The translations under genes and the position numbers were made by a program. From contig JAZQJB010000144.1 in assembly GCA_045541375.1 (NCBI GenBank), positions 124,001 through 188,000 of the forward strand: 64,000 nt of DNA. The letters are read 5' to 3'. Of the stretch, positions 1-8,722 are shown piece by piece. Under the pieces are notes generated by a model. It ran no database searches, had not been told where the DNA came from, and saw only the letters and a program-made list of their open reading frames with translations. The DNA comes from CAG-390 sp045541375. GTDB taxonomy: Bacteria > Bacillota > Clostridia > Oscillospirales > CAG-272. The stretch's first letter is position 1, and each line of letters begins with the position of its first letter.

Positions 1-522
1 GGTAACGTCGTCAACGATCTTGATGTACTTATCGGTAAGATCCTGAACCGACTTTTCGGAAGCCTTCTGCTCGTCCTCGGTCATCTCGCCGTCCTTCTTC
101 ATCTTCTTGCACTTGTCAATGGCATCACGACGAATATTTCTGACAGCTACCTTTGCATTCTCGCCTTCCTTCTGAACCTGCTTTACAAGCTCCTTACGGC
201 GCTCTTCGGTGGGCTGAGGGAACACGAGTCTGATGACACGACCGTCGTTTGCGGGAGTGATACCGATATCGGAAGCAAGAATGGCTTTTTCCATTGCCTT
301 GAGGGTGGACATATCATAGGGAGTAATGGTTACCGTCTTGGAGTCGGTAGCCTTAACGTCGGCCATTGTGTTGATGGGAGTAGGAGCTCCGTAATACTCA
401 AAACTAATTCCGTTTACAAGCATAGGGTTAGCTCTGCCTGCTCTGATAAGGGAAAGTGCGTTTTCATAGGAGTCAATAGACTTCTTCATTTTTTCTTCGT
501 AAGATTTGCAATCGAGTTTCAT
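1..522 (-). CDS. frr: Ribosome recycling factor, C-terminus cut by window edge
   Basis: Frr works with EF-G to split the post-termination ribosome so that subunits, mRNA and tRNA can be reused. The frame is open from ATG at 522 to base 1, giving 174 codons; the family is about 185 residues, so roughly the last ten are outside the window. The start MKLDCKSYEEKM, the RAGRANP motif near residue 30 and a charged helical C-terminal half fit the family. An AGGAGG-type ribosome site lies about 7 nt upstream of 522. It follows pyrH with a 32-nt gap, the common pyrH-frr order, and probably shares the promoter at 1295-1323. Confidence 0.95.
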   Translation of the reverse strand, partial: MKLDCKSYEEKMKKSIDSYENALSLIRAGRANPMLVNGISFEYYGAPTPINTMADVKATDSKTVTITPYDMSTLKAMEKAILASDIGITPANDGRVIRLVFPQPTEERRKELVKQVQKEGENAKVAVRNIRRDAIDKCKKMKKDGEMTEDEQKASEKSVQDLTDKYIKIVDDVT

Positions 523-554
523 TTTGTAGATCCTCCGTTTTTATGTATAATTAT

Positions 555-1262
555 TTATTTTACAATTTTAGTGCCGCGAGATTCGCCGCGGATAGCTTTT
601 ACGATATCAGCAGTATCGGAAAGCTGGAATGCAAATGCATCGGGTCCGAATTCGGATCCGAGCGCAGACGCTGCAAGGTCGATGCCCTTAAGATTTCTGG
701 AAATCATCTCGGAATAACTTATCTCCTCGAAGAATACTGCGTTACTGTCCTTCTTGGGATCTCTGTCGTAAATACCGTCAATGTTCTTTGCAAGAAGGAA
801 AACGTCGGCATTAATCTCGTTAGCCCTGAGAATTCCGGCTGTATCGGTCGAGAAATAAGGATTACCCGTTCCGCCGGCGAAGAATACAATGTTACCTGCT
901 GTCAAAGCTTCACGAGCGGAATCTGCGGAATATCTTTTAGCATAAGGCTCCATAAACGTTGATGTCAAAACAAGCGCTTTGCCGCCTGCTCTGATTACTG
1001 CATCTTTAGCAGCAAGAGCATTAATAATGGTACCAAGCATACCCATGCTGTCAGCAGTAGAGCGATCCATATCACCGCTGCTTCTTCCGCGCCAGATATT
1101 TCCCGCGCCAATTATTACACCGATCTCCACGCCATCGTTAGCTAAAGAAACAAGAGTGCGCGCTATTTCATCGAGAAAATCGAAATTGATTATTGAACCC
1201 TCGCCGGAGATTGCTTCTCCGGAAAGCTTGAGCAAAACTCGCTTATACTTGTAGTCGGGCAT
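555..1262 (-). CDS. pyrH: UMP kinase
   Basis: PyrH phosphorylates UMP to UDP in pyrimidine nucleotide synthesis, as a cytosolic hexamer of the amino-acid-kinase fold. The start chosen is the ATG at 1262 (MPDYKYKRVLLKLSGE), with GTGAGG a few bases upstream; a longer frame to 1286 has no better signal. This gives 235 residues, normal for the family. The N-terminal KLSGE motif, the GAGNIWRG loop and the GTGNPYFSTD substrate loop are visible. It has its own promoter after the tsf terminator and is followed by frr. Confidence 0.96.
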   Translation of the reverse strand: MPDYKYKRVLLKLSGEAISGEGSIINFDFLDEIARTLVSLANDGVEIGVIIGAGNIWRGRSSGDMDRSTADSMGMLGTIINALAAKDAVIRAGGKALVLTSTFMEPYAKRYSADSAREALTAGNIVFFAGGTGNPYFSTDTAGILRANEINADVFLLAKNIDGIYDRDPKKDSNAVFFEEISYSEMISRNLKGIDLAASALGSEFGPDAFAFQLSDTADIVKAIRGESRGTKIVK

Positions 1263-1294
1263 TTGAAAAACCTCACATATTAGCAATATATATT

Positions 1295-1323
1295 ATTGTA
1301 TCTTATTTTATTCGATTTGTAAA
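1295..1323 (-). promoter_or_regulatory. Sigma-A-type promoter for pyrH-frr
   Basis: On the minus strand TTTACA (1323-1318) and TACAAT (1300-1295) are separated by 17 bp. The site lies between the tsf terminator and pyrH, so pyrH-frr can be transcribed separately from rpsB-tsf. Confidence 0.6.
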
Positions 1324-1351
1324 TAGATTTTTGTAAATTTATCTGTAAAAG

Positions 1352-1393
1352 AGTAAAAAAATTTCCCGCTTGCATGAAAAATGCAAGCGGGAA
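1352..1393 (-). terminator. Rho-independent terminator after tsf
   Basis: A 13-bp perfect stem (1363-1375 with 1381-1393) and a 5-nt loop lie just past the tsf stop, followed on the minus strand by a run of T (complement of 1355-1361). It should end the rpsB-tsf transcript. Confidence 0.88.
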
Positions 1394-1400
1394 TACAAAA

Positions 1401-2333
1401 TTAGTTATTGCCGGTGAGCTTTGCGATCTCTTCTGCGAAGTTATCTTCTCTCTTCTCAAGTCCTTCGCCCTTCTCATAAAGAACAAAGTCAACAACCTTG
1501 ATCTCGCCGCCAAGTCTCTTGCCCTCGGTCTCGAGGTACTTGCCAACGGACATATCATCTTCCTTGAAGAAGGACTGGTCGAGGAGGCATACGTTCTCGT
1601 AGAACTTGCCCATCTTACCGATAACGATCTTCTCGAGGATAGCGTCGGGCTTGTTAGCATTCTTAGGATCGTTCTTAAGAGCTGCAACCTGGATGTTCTT
1701 CTCTTCCTCGATTACGCTTGCGGGAACTTCCTCGCGGCAAACGTAGGTGGGAGGAGAACCTGCTGCGATCTGGAGAGCGATGTTCTTAGCAACTGCAGCG
1801 AACTCGTCGTTGGTAGCAACTGCCTCGTCAGCGGTGAAGCGAACGATAACACCTGCAACGCCAGCACCGTGGATGTAAGTGCTGGTGATACCCTCACGGA
1901 TAACGAAACGACGGATGGTGATCTTTTCGCCGATGGTGAAGATCATTTCCTTAAGCTTAGCGTCAACGGTGATTTCAGAACCGTCGAAGTTAGCAGCGGT
2001 AAGCTCCTCAGCATTAGCGGGCTTGATAGCAATGATGGTACGGAGAAGTCCCTTAACGAACTCCTTGAATGTATCGTTCTTTGCAACGAAGTCGGTCTCA
2101 GCGTTAACCTCGATCATAGCGGAAACATTGCCTTCCTTGAGGATGTCAACAACGCCCTCAGCAGCAATTCTGCCTTCCTTCTTAGCGGCAACAGCAAGGC
2201 CTCTCTCACGGAGAACCTTCATAGCCTTTTCCATATCGCCTTCAGCTTCAACAAGTGCCTTCTTGCACTCCATCATACCGATACCGGTCTTAGCGCGGAG
2301 AGCAGCAACGTCTTTTGCATTAATAGTAGCCAT
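1401..2333 (-). CDS. tsf: Translation elongation factor Ts
   Basis: EF-Ts regenerates EF-Tu-GTP by releasing GDP from EF-Tu. The 310-residue product opens with a UBA-like domain containing ALRAKTGIGMMECKKAL at about residues 10-26 and the TDFVAKND motif near residue 80, both hallmarks of the family; the length matches longer Firmicute EF-Ts proteins. The ATG at 2333 has a GGAG-type site upstream. It lies 37 nt after rpsB, in the near-universal rpsB-tsf pair, and is followed by a strong terminator. Confidence 0.97.
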   Translation of the reverse strand: MATINAKDVAALRAKTGIGMMECKKALVEAEGDMEKAMKVLRERGLAVAAKKEGRIAAEGVVDILKEGNVSAMIEVNAETDFVAKNDTFKEFVKGLLRTIIAIKPANAEELTAANFDGSEITVDAKLKEMIFTIGEKITIRRFVIREGITSTYIHGAGVAGVIVRFTADEAVATNDEFAAVAKNIALQIAAGSPPTYVCREEVPASVIEEEKNIQVAALKNDPKNANKPDAILEKIVIGKMGKFYENVCLLDQSFFKEDDMSVGKYLETEGKRLGGEIKVVDFVLYEKGEGLEKREDNFAEEIAKLTGNN

Positions 2334-2370
2334 TTTATTACTCCTTAAAATTTAATACAGAAAGTATGGA

Positions 2371-3105
2371 TTACTCAGCGTCTGCGGACTCTGCAGCCTC
2401 TTCAGCCTCGGGAGCGAGCTGTTCGCCCTGCTTGCCTTCGATAACTGCATCAGCGAGTACGGAGGAGATGAGCTTGATAGCGCGGATAGCGTCATCATTA
2501 CCGGGGATGATGTAATCTGCATCATCGGGATCACAGTTGGTATCAACGATAGCGATTACGGGAATGCCAAGCTTCTTAGCTTCCTTAACTGCGTTAGCTT
2601 CCTTCTTGGTATCAACGATGAATACTGCAGCGGGGAGTTCGGTCATGGTCTTGATACCGCCGTAGTTCTTCTCAAGGTCGATCATTTCCTTGTTAAGAGC
2701 AGCAGCTTCCTTCTTGGGGAGCATATCAAAGGTGCCATCCTCGCTCATCTTGGTGAGGGTGTTGAGTCTGTTGATGGACTTCTTGATGGTCTTGAAGTTG
2801 GTCATCATACCGCCGGGCCAACGAACGTTAACGTAGTACATACCGCATCTCTCTGCTTCTTCCTTGATGGCATCAGCAGCCTGCTTCTTGGTACCAACGA
2901 AGAGAATGTTCTTACCGGAAGCAGCAACTTCCTTAACGTAAGCATAAGCCTCGTCGATCTTGTCTACGGTCTTTGCAAGGTGAATGATGTAAAGGCCGTT
3001 ACGCTCGGTGTAGATGTACTCCGACATCTTGGGGTTCCATCTTCTGGTGTGATGTCCGAAATGGACGCCTGCTTCAAGCAGCTGTTTCATGGTGATTACT
3101 GACAT
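2371..3105 (-). CDS. rpsB: 30S ribosomal protein S2
   Basis: S2 binds late in 30S assembly at the head-body junction. The product is 244 residues; the frame could run up to 3183, but the family start MSVITMKQLLEAGVHFGH and an AAGGAGG site put the start at 3105. The motifs GHHTRRWNPKM, FVGTKKQA and the acidic C-terminal tail (EAEEAAESADAE) are typical. It is the first gene of the rpsB-tsf operon, with a long structured leader and a near-consensus promoter upstream. Confidence 0.97.
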   Translation of the reverse strand: MSVITMKQLLEAGVHFGHHTRRWNPKMSEYIYTERNGLYIIHLAKTVDKIDEAYAYVKEVAASGKNILFVGTKKQAADAIKEEAERCGMYYVNVRWPGGMMTNFKTIKKSINRLNTLTKMSEDGTFDMLPKKEAAALNKEMIDLEKNYGGIKTMTELPAAVFIVDTKKEANAVKEAKKLGIPVIAIVDTNCDPDDADYIIPGNDDAIRAIKLISSVLADAVIEGKQGEQLAPEAEEAAESADAE

Positions 3106-3252
3106 TTTAATGTCCTCCTTAATTTGGTTTTTTCCACCGCGCTCCCTATGCTTCATCCGACCTTTTCGGCATTGAAAAGGCACCGGGATGCCAACGTAGA
3201 AGCGCGTGTGTTTTATGTTTAACGCCGCCCACCGTGAAAGCGCGGCGCAAAC
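3106..3252 (-). ncRNA. Structured 5' leader of rpsB (candidate S2 autoregulatory element)
   Basis: About 146 nt separate the predicted transcript start from the rpsB ATG. Read on the minus strand, this stretch forms several potential stems: a CGCCGC/GCGGCG hairpin near the 5' end, an outer pairing of CGCGCTTC with a later GAGCGCG, and two inner hairpins, GGCA..TGCC and CCTTTT..AAAAGG. Feedback by S2 on rpsB-tsf is known in Escherichia coli; a similar role here is inference from the length and folding potential. Confidence 0.4.
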
Positions 3253-3258
3253 ATTGGA

Positions 3259-3287
3259 ATTATATCATATTTCTCTTCAATTGACAA
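3259..3287 (-). promoter_or_regulatory. Sigma-A promoter for rpsB-tsf
   Basis: TTGTCA (3287-3282), a 17-bp spacer and a perfect TATAAT (3264-3259) on the minus strand, upstream of the rpsB leader. Confidence 0.85.
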
Positions 3288-3324
3288 TAGTTTTTTGTGA
3301 AGTTTACATTTAATTTACACAAAT

Positions 3325-3621
3325 TCAATCATTTGGATTGCATTTTTTGCTCTTTTGGAATTGCATTAGGCAATCCAAGTCATTTTGAGAGAGCTTAACA
3401 AGTATGGCGTCATCCCCAATACATTCAATTCGATTCCAAGGTAACTGGAATTTGTGATCGTTTCTAAATGAAAACAACCCTGAACAACGGCATAAAATCA
3501 AAGAGCAAAGCTGTCCGCTGCAGCTATCAAATTCGATCTCAGCAATTGTTCCCAATTTTGTGCCGTCACAGACATTGATCACGTCTTTTCGACACAGCTC
3601 ATTAAAAGATATACGGCTCAT
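3325..3621 (-). CDS. YlmC/YmxH-family PRC-barrel protein
   Basis: A 98-residue protein resembling the YlmC/YmxH family, small PRC-barrel proteins found in spore-forming Firmicutes; their biochemical role is poorly known. The start reads MSRISFNELCRKDVINVCDG, followed by KLGTIAEIEFDSCSG and a beta-rich stretch ending WNRIECIGDDAILVKL, the usual YlmC pattern. AAAGGAGA precedes the ATG at 3621. It contains six cysteines, unusually many for its size. It lies 56 nt after the P-type ATPase-like gene on the same strand and may end that operon. Confidence 0.75.
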   Translation of the reverse strand: MSRISFNELCRKDVINVCDGTKLGTIAEIEFDSCSGQLCSLILCRCSGLFSFRNDHKFQLPWNRIECIGDDAILVKLSQNDLDCLMQFQKSKKCNPND

Positions 3622-3677
3622 AACAGTCTCCTTTCTTCATTAAAATATATGATGAAAGATGGATGATATGAGTCAAT

Positions 3678-6335
3678 TTAAACGTGTTTGCTTGAGGAGA
3701 ATGAAGACAAGCTGCCGATCAAAATCACAATAAGGATAAGGGAAACAACAGCCGCGCCAAGGATGTAAGGCAGAACACCGATATTTGGTATCGCTGAGAA
3801 CACTTGCGTAGAAACTTTTGGTAAGCAAATTATAAAAGCATTTGCCAATAAAGCACTCAAAAGTATGAAGAAAAAACAATAATTGAATTTGTGTGCCCGC
3901 GTTCTGGCGTGTAATATCAAAAGAAAACCGCCAAGTGCAGCCATTTGAGCAAATAAGACGAATATCAAGGCAAAGATATTTGCATCAGCAGCAAGAATCA
4001 TTTCGGTTTTGGTCAGATATCCGATCGAAAAAAGAACAACGATCGAAACGATAACAGCGCAAAAAGCAGAAAGAATAGATGTAGCGGGATCAAAGAGCTT
4101 TTGGGTTTCAGAAATAGTATTCTTGGCTTTCACAGGGATGCCTCTAAAATACGCAATTGAGAGTAATGATGCAAAATCGCAGAAGAATCCGCATATCAAT
4201 AAAGCAATCGGACTCAAAACGTTATTCACATAGCCTAAAGCAAGTGGAATCAAAACTGCCAATATTCTCAAAAAAGCAGAAAAAATCAAATAGTTTTTAT
4301 ATATTCCAAGCTTTAAAAAAGCCATAGAGCATGCTTGTATTGCTTTTAATGCATCAGAGAGTCCTCCGCTGCTTGGAGAAATATCCGGAACAATGTTTAA
4401 AGCCGAGGCGATTCGCACTGAGTCAAAAGAACTGCGTGCGTGAGTGGCGAAAATATTAAAGGGCGAAACATCATGTCTGTTAGCCGAATCTTTAATAATA
4501 GGCAAAACTTTTCTCGAATTATCTGCCAAACGTTTAGAAATGGCTTGCGTACCTTTTCTGCCAAAACCGACGTAGATCTTCGTTGCCAAATTGGCGTCTG
4601 ATACATCAAGACCCGCTTGCAAGTATTCGGAATTAATCGCTATATCACTGCTGTTTTTCAACAATCCGCAATTATATGCTATTTCAATATTGCGATCAGT
4701 CTCTTCTTCGAGAACAAGCACCGGATGCACACCTGCTTCAAGCAACTCTTCTCTCAGATCACCGTCACAATACGGATATTCTTCTCCGGTTGCCACGATT
4801 CCTTCAAATATCAGTTGCTTATCACGTTTATTGTATGAATAGAAAACCGACTGCTCCAGAGAGACAAAAGAGTCATATTTGTCAAAAGCTCTGCGAATTT
4901 CACCCGATTCTTTCTCGCCGAGCTTCCAAACTCCGCCTCCTTCTGTGCGAAATGCTGCACACGAGTTGAGCAAAGAGAGATCAGAAGATCTTGTAATATA
5001 GCTTATAGGAGTGCCATCTTCATCAAAATCAAAAACGCACGAGCGAGCTCCGGTTACAGGAAAATTCTTTAATACTTTTATTCGTTTACCATTCTTACCT
5101 ACGCATTGCTTTGATCCGCAAAACTCATTAATAACCTTGTCGGTAGCTGTCATAATTGACTTTGGCATACCTGCATAGAAGGGCGCGATCTGATCAATGA
5201 AATCATTAATCTGTTGTGAGTTCAAAGAATCAAAACGGTATTGTCTGCCGCAAAAATATATACGCCTGACGAGCTTTCTTTCATCGATCAGCGTTTCCGG
5301 GCACAAAATTAATAATGTATCCGTTTGTGCCAATTCTTCTGCAGATGAAAGCTTTGTAATCTTGCTTTCTTGATGTTTTTCAAACTTTGACATCAAAGAT
5401 GAAGGCAAAAGCTCTTTAGTGACTATTGCCTCTGCGGATGATATAGAAAGCTCGCTCATCGACGTTGCAGCGAGAGTTAAAGCAAGAACAAATACGGAAA
5501 GAAAGTCGAACGGAAGCCCTTCACCGGCTGTTTGCAAATAGATCAACAAGAGAATAAGGGGAATGACAACCGTTAATATTGCAAGCGAAAACCTTCTGGA
5601 TTTACTTAAAAATGTGCGTAAAAATACAGGGGTATCATTTTCAGGGACGATTGAAATACCGTTATAATCTCTGCAAATTACAGTATCGGTACCAATTGCG
5701 GATACAATAGCACTTCCCTTTCCCGATATAACCATAGAACCGGCATATACCACGTTGGGACAATGAAATTCATCGGGATCACTCGTAACGTAGTCGTGGT
5801 TTTTCTGATATTTTTTATACTCTGTTCGACCGGTTATTTGATTGCTTTCTCTTTCAGCAACAAACAAAGCGGAAGAAGACACAAGCCTTGCGTCTGCAGG
5901 TATAATATCTCCTTGCGTAAAAGTGATCAGATCCCCAACTTCGACATCATAAACACTCAGTCTTGTGCTGATTCCGTTTTCGGTTACTTTTGCATTGGGA
6001 AGCAGATTCCTATAAGAATTCGATATTCTCATTGAGGATCGATAGTTGATAAAAGAACCGCAAACAAACGCAATCCCAATCAGCAGAATACCGGTCAAGC
6101 TCTCCGAGCGATCACCAAACAGAGCAGCGATCAGATAAGCAACCACCAGAAGCCAAAGAGAAGCATCGGAAGCCATTCTCTTCAAAATCATTGATGAGTC
6201 AGCAGCGGGAAGGTGAAATATCTTATTATTCTTTTTTCTCTTTCTGTCGGAAGGCAAGTTTTTTCTTCCTTGATTTATATCCGTTCCGGTTTCAAGTACA
6301 ACTTTAGATATCTCATAAGTGTTCCAGTTATTCAT
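3678..6335 (-). CDS. P-type ATPase homologue lacking the catalytic motifs (pseudoenzyme)
   Basis: This 885-residue membrane protein has the architecture of a P-type cation ATPase: two N-terminal membrane helices (about 58-74 and 80-96), an actuator-like domain with VEVGDLITFTQGDIIPADAR at 131-150, two further helices (250-300), a large cytoplasmic domain and about six C-terminal helices. The key motifs are degraded. The actuator TGE reads TGR (168-170). The stretch that should hold the DKTGT phosphorylation site reads CPETLID (345-351). The helix-4 PEGLP is absent. The TGDK loop reads VLVLEEETD, and no GDGxND is seen. It therefore probably cannot pump by the usual cycle. The start is ATG 6335 with AAAGGAGG; an upstream TTG at 6353 overlaps this site. 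It follows the ClpE-like gene. Substrate unknown. Confidence 0.8.
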   Translation of the reverse strand: MNNWNTYEISKVVLETGTDINQGRKNLPSDRKRKKNNKIFHLPAADSSMILKRMASDASLWLLVVAYLIAALFGDRSESLTGILLIGIAFVCGSFINYRSSMRISNSYRNLLPNAKVTENGISTRLSVYDVEVGDLITFTQGDIIPADARLVSSSALFVAERESNQITGRTEYKKYQKNHDYVTSDPDEFHCPNVVYAGSMVISGKGSAIVSAIGTDTVICRDYNGISIVPENDTPVFLRTFLSKSRRFSLAILTVVIPLILLLIYLQTAGEGLPFDFLSVFVLALTLAATSMSELSISSAEAIVTKELLPSSLMSKFEKHQESKITKLSSAEELAQTDTLLILCPETLIDERKLVRRIYFCGRQYRFDSLNSQQINDFIDQIAPFYAGMPKSIMTATDKVINEFCGSKQCVGKNGKRIKVLKNFPVTGARSCVFDFDEDGTPISYITRSSDLSLLNSCAAFRTEGGGVWKLGEKESGEIRRAFDKYDSFVSLEQSVFYSYNKRDKQLIFEGIVATGEEYPYCDGDLREELLEAGVHPVLVLEEETDRNIEIAYNCGLLKNSSDIAINSEYLQAGLDVSDANLATKIYVGFGRKGTQAISKRLADNSRKVLPIIKDSANRHDVSPFNIFATHARSSFDSVRIASALNIVPDISPSSGGLSDALKAIQACSMAFLKLGIYKNYLIFSAFLRILAVLIPLALGYVNNVLSPIALLICGFFCDFASLLSIAYFRGIPVKAKNTISETQKLFDPATSILSAFCAVIVSIVVLFSIGYLTKTEMILAADANIFALIFVLFAQMAALGGFLLILHARTRAHKFNYCFFFILLSALLANAFIICLPKVSTQVFSAIPNIGVLPYILGAAVVSLILIVILIGSLSSFSSSKHV

Positions 6336-6371
6336 AACCTTGCCTCCTTTCAAAAAATCATTTAAATAGTC

Positions 6372-8693
6372 TTAATTACATTCAACGTGCAGTGCACCTG
6401 ATTTAACAGAAATATTCACACAGCTTATCTTCCCGTATATATCGGATACAATATGCTCTGCAATCGTATCTTCGATATTACGTTGAATATATCTGCGCAT
6501 ATTTCTTGCACCGTATTTAACAGAATAAGATTCTGCGGCAATAAATTTGGCCGCGTTATCCGTATAAGTCATAACTATGTTCCGATCTTCGAGAACTTTC
6601 TTGAGGTCACCAAGCATAATCTTGACAATATCGCAGAAATTGCTTTCAGAGAGAGAGTTGAAAACGATCACCTCATCAACTCTGTTAATAAACTCAGGTC
6701 GCAAAAATTCAAGCAACGCTTTTTCGATACGGTTCTTCTCTGCCTGAGTTTCAGAAGAAGCAAATCCAAGAGCAGAGGAAGAACGTCCCGAACCGGCATT
6801 TGTGGTCATAACCACGACTGCATTTTCAAAGTTTACGGATCTTCCCTGGGCATCGGTAACTCTGCCGTCATCAAGAATCTGCAAAAGCACATTCAGAACA
6901 TCAGGGTGAGCTTTCTCGATTTCATCGAACAAAACTACAGAATAAGGTCTGCGTCTGATCTTTTCGGTCAGTTGTCCTGCCTCTTCATATCCAACATAAC
7001 CGGGAGGAGAGCCGATAAGACGTGAAACAGAATGCTTTTCCATAAATTCAGACATGTCAAATCTTATCAAAGTTTCTGGTGTATTGAAAAGATCTGCAGC
7101 AAGGACCTTAACAAGTTCTGTTTTGCCCACTCCGGTAGGTCCGGCAAATATAAAAGATACAGGCTTCCTTTTGTAAGTTATTCCGGCTCTGTTGCGCTTT
7201 ATAGCGCGAGCCACAGCCGAAACGGCATCATCCTGACCAACGATTCTGGAACGCAATCTATCTTCGAGTTTATCAATAAGACGGAATTCATTTTCTTTGA
7301 TAGTAGTTGCAGGTACTCCGGTCCACACTTCGATAACTGAAGCAATATCTTCGAGTGAAAGAGTTACCTTCTTACATTCCTGCTCGAGTGCATTGAGCCT
7401 ATCAGAGAGTGCCATTTCTTTGGATTTGATCTTTGCTATACGCTCATATTTCTTCTCTTCGTTCTTTTCGGTAGCTGCTTCAGCTTCTTCTCTCTCTTCT
7501 TTAAGCTTAAGGAGCTCTTCGCGAATAGAATATGATTCATTGATCGCAGAGCTCGAAAGAGAAAGAGACGCCGCAGCTTCATCAAGAAGATCTATTGCCT
7601 TATCCGGAAGATATCTGTCGGTAATATATCTCTCAGAAAGCATAACTGTTCTCAGAATCACAGACTCGGGCACAGTTATACGGTGGTAATCTTCATAATA
7701 ATGCTTGATGCCTTCAAGCATCTTGGCAGCTTCTTCAACAGAAGGCTCGTTAACAGTAACGGGTTGGAATCTTCTTTCAAGAGCAGAATCCTTTTCGATA
7801 TACTTTCTATACTCATTGAGCGTAGTCGCGCCTATAACGCGAATCTCGCCCCTTGAAAGCGCCGGTTTCATTATATTTGCAGCATTGGTGCTGCCCTCGC
7901 CTCCACCGGTACCTACTATGCTGTGAACCTCGTCAATTACGAGAATAATGTTTTTTGCTGCTTTAACTTCATTAATAAGTGCAAGCATTCTCTGCTCAAA
8001 TTGGCCGCGGAACTGTGTACCCGCTACAATGGCTGTGAGGTCTACAAGATATAATTCCGCATCTTTAAGCCTATAAGGAACGTCACCCGATGCGATTTTT
8101 TGAGCCAAAGCTTCAGCGATCGCTGTCTTTCCAACACCCGGCTCACCGATCAGACATGGATTGTTCTTCTGTCTGCGGCAAAGAATCTGAATAACTCTTG
8201 CAAGCTCGTTCTGACGCCCAACTATATTATCAAGTCTTCCCTTCTTTGCCATATCGGTAAGATTCTTGCAATATCTGTCAAGGATCTCTCGTTTGGGTCT
8301 GTTGTCATCAGACTTTTTCTGCGATTTGGAATCTTTATCTTTGCTGGCGCCTTTATTAGCTTCGACTTCCTTATTGCCAAACGCTTCGCTGATGATCTTT
8401 TGAATGTTTATTGATGGAGCTCCTCCGTCATCGGGTAGAGCAGGGTTATCGTCATCTGCAAGCTCAGCAAATTCAGCCGACTCAGCAAGTTCGGCCATAT
8501 TTTGCTCAAGCTCGTCCATCTGCTCGGGCGATATGCCAAATTTCTTAAGCTGATCGCCCATAATATCATCGACAGGAACGCCAAGCTCTCTTGCACACTG
8601 CAAGCAAAGACCTTCCGTCTTCTTCTCGCCGTCTTCAAGTTTTGTTACAAACACGACGGCATATCTTTTTTTACATTTTGAACATTTTACCAT
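6372..8693 (-). CDS. ClpE-like AAA+ unfoldase with N-terminal zinc finger
   Basis: A 773-residue two-ring AAA+ protein. Residues 1-35 form a zinc-finger-like module (C4, C7, C30, C33) as in ClpE; the double Clp-N domain of ClpA/ClpC is absent. An acidic linker (about 55-130) follows. AAA-1 has Walker A GEPGVGKT at 183-190 and Walker B VIDEV near 250. A charged coiled coil at about 385-435 resembles the ClpC/ClpE middle domain. AAA-2 has GPTGVGKT and VLFDEIEKAH. An ALGF loop near residue 630 matches the loop that docks ClpP, so a role as a ClpP partner is likely; no clpP is in the window. Start ATG 8693 with GAGGT upstream. Confidence 0.88.
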   Translation of the reverse strand: MVKCSKCKKRYAVVFVTKLEDGEKKTEGLCLQCARELGVPVDDIMGDQLKKFGISPEQMDELEQNMAELAESAEFAELADDDNPALPDDGGAPSINIQKIISEAFGNKEVEANKGASKDKDSKSQKKSDDNRPKREILDRYCKNLTDMAKKGRLDNIVGRQNELARVIQILCRRQKNNPCLIGEPGVGKTAIAEALAQKIASGDVPYRLKDAELYLVDLTAIVAGTQFRGQFEQRMLALINEVKAAKNIILVIDEVHSIVGTGGGEGSTNAANIMKPALSRGEIRVIGATTLNEYRKYIEKDSALERRFQPVTVNEPSVEEAAKMLEGIKHYYEDYHRITVPESVILRTVMLSERYITDRYLPDKAIDLLDEAAASLSLSSSAINESYSIREELLKLKEEREEAEAATEKNEEKKYERIAKIKSKEMALSDRLNALEQECKKVTLSLEDIASVIEVWTGVPATTIKENEFRLIDKLEDRLRSRIVGQDDAVSAVARAIKRNRAGITYKRKPVSFIFAGPTGVGKTELVKVLAADLFNTPETLIRFDMSEFMEKHSVSRLIGSPPGYVGYEEAGQLTEKIRRRPYSVVLFDEIEKAHPDVLNVLLQILDDGRVTDAQGRSVNFENAVVVMTTNAGSGRSSSALGFASSETQAEKNRIEKALLEFLRPEFINRVDEVIVFNSLSESNFCDIVKIMLGDLKKVLEDRNIVMTYTDNAAKFIAAESYSVKYGARNMRRYIQRNIEDTIAEHIVSDIYGKISCVNISVKSGALHVECN

Positions 8694-8722
8694 AAATTGT
8701 ACCTCGAATTAAATGCGAAAGA

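Noticed and set aside
1374..2348. Long open frame on the plus strand opposite tsf (324 codons)
   Set aside because: It is the antisense shadow of tsf; there is no ribosome site and the translation has no recognisable domain.
6336..6353. TTG start for the P-type ATPase homologue
   Set aside because: The TTG precedes and overlaps the ribosome site (AAAGGAGG) that serves ATG 6335.
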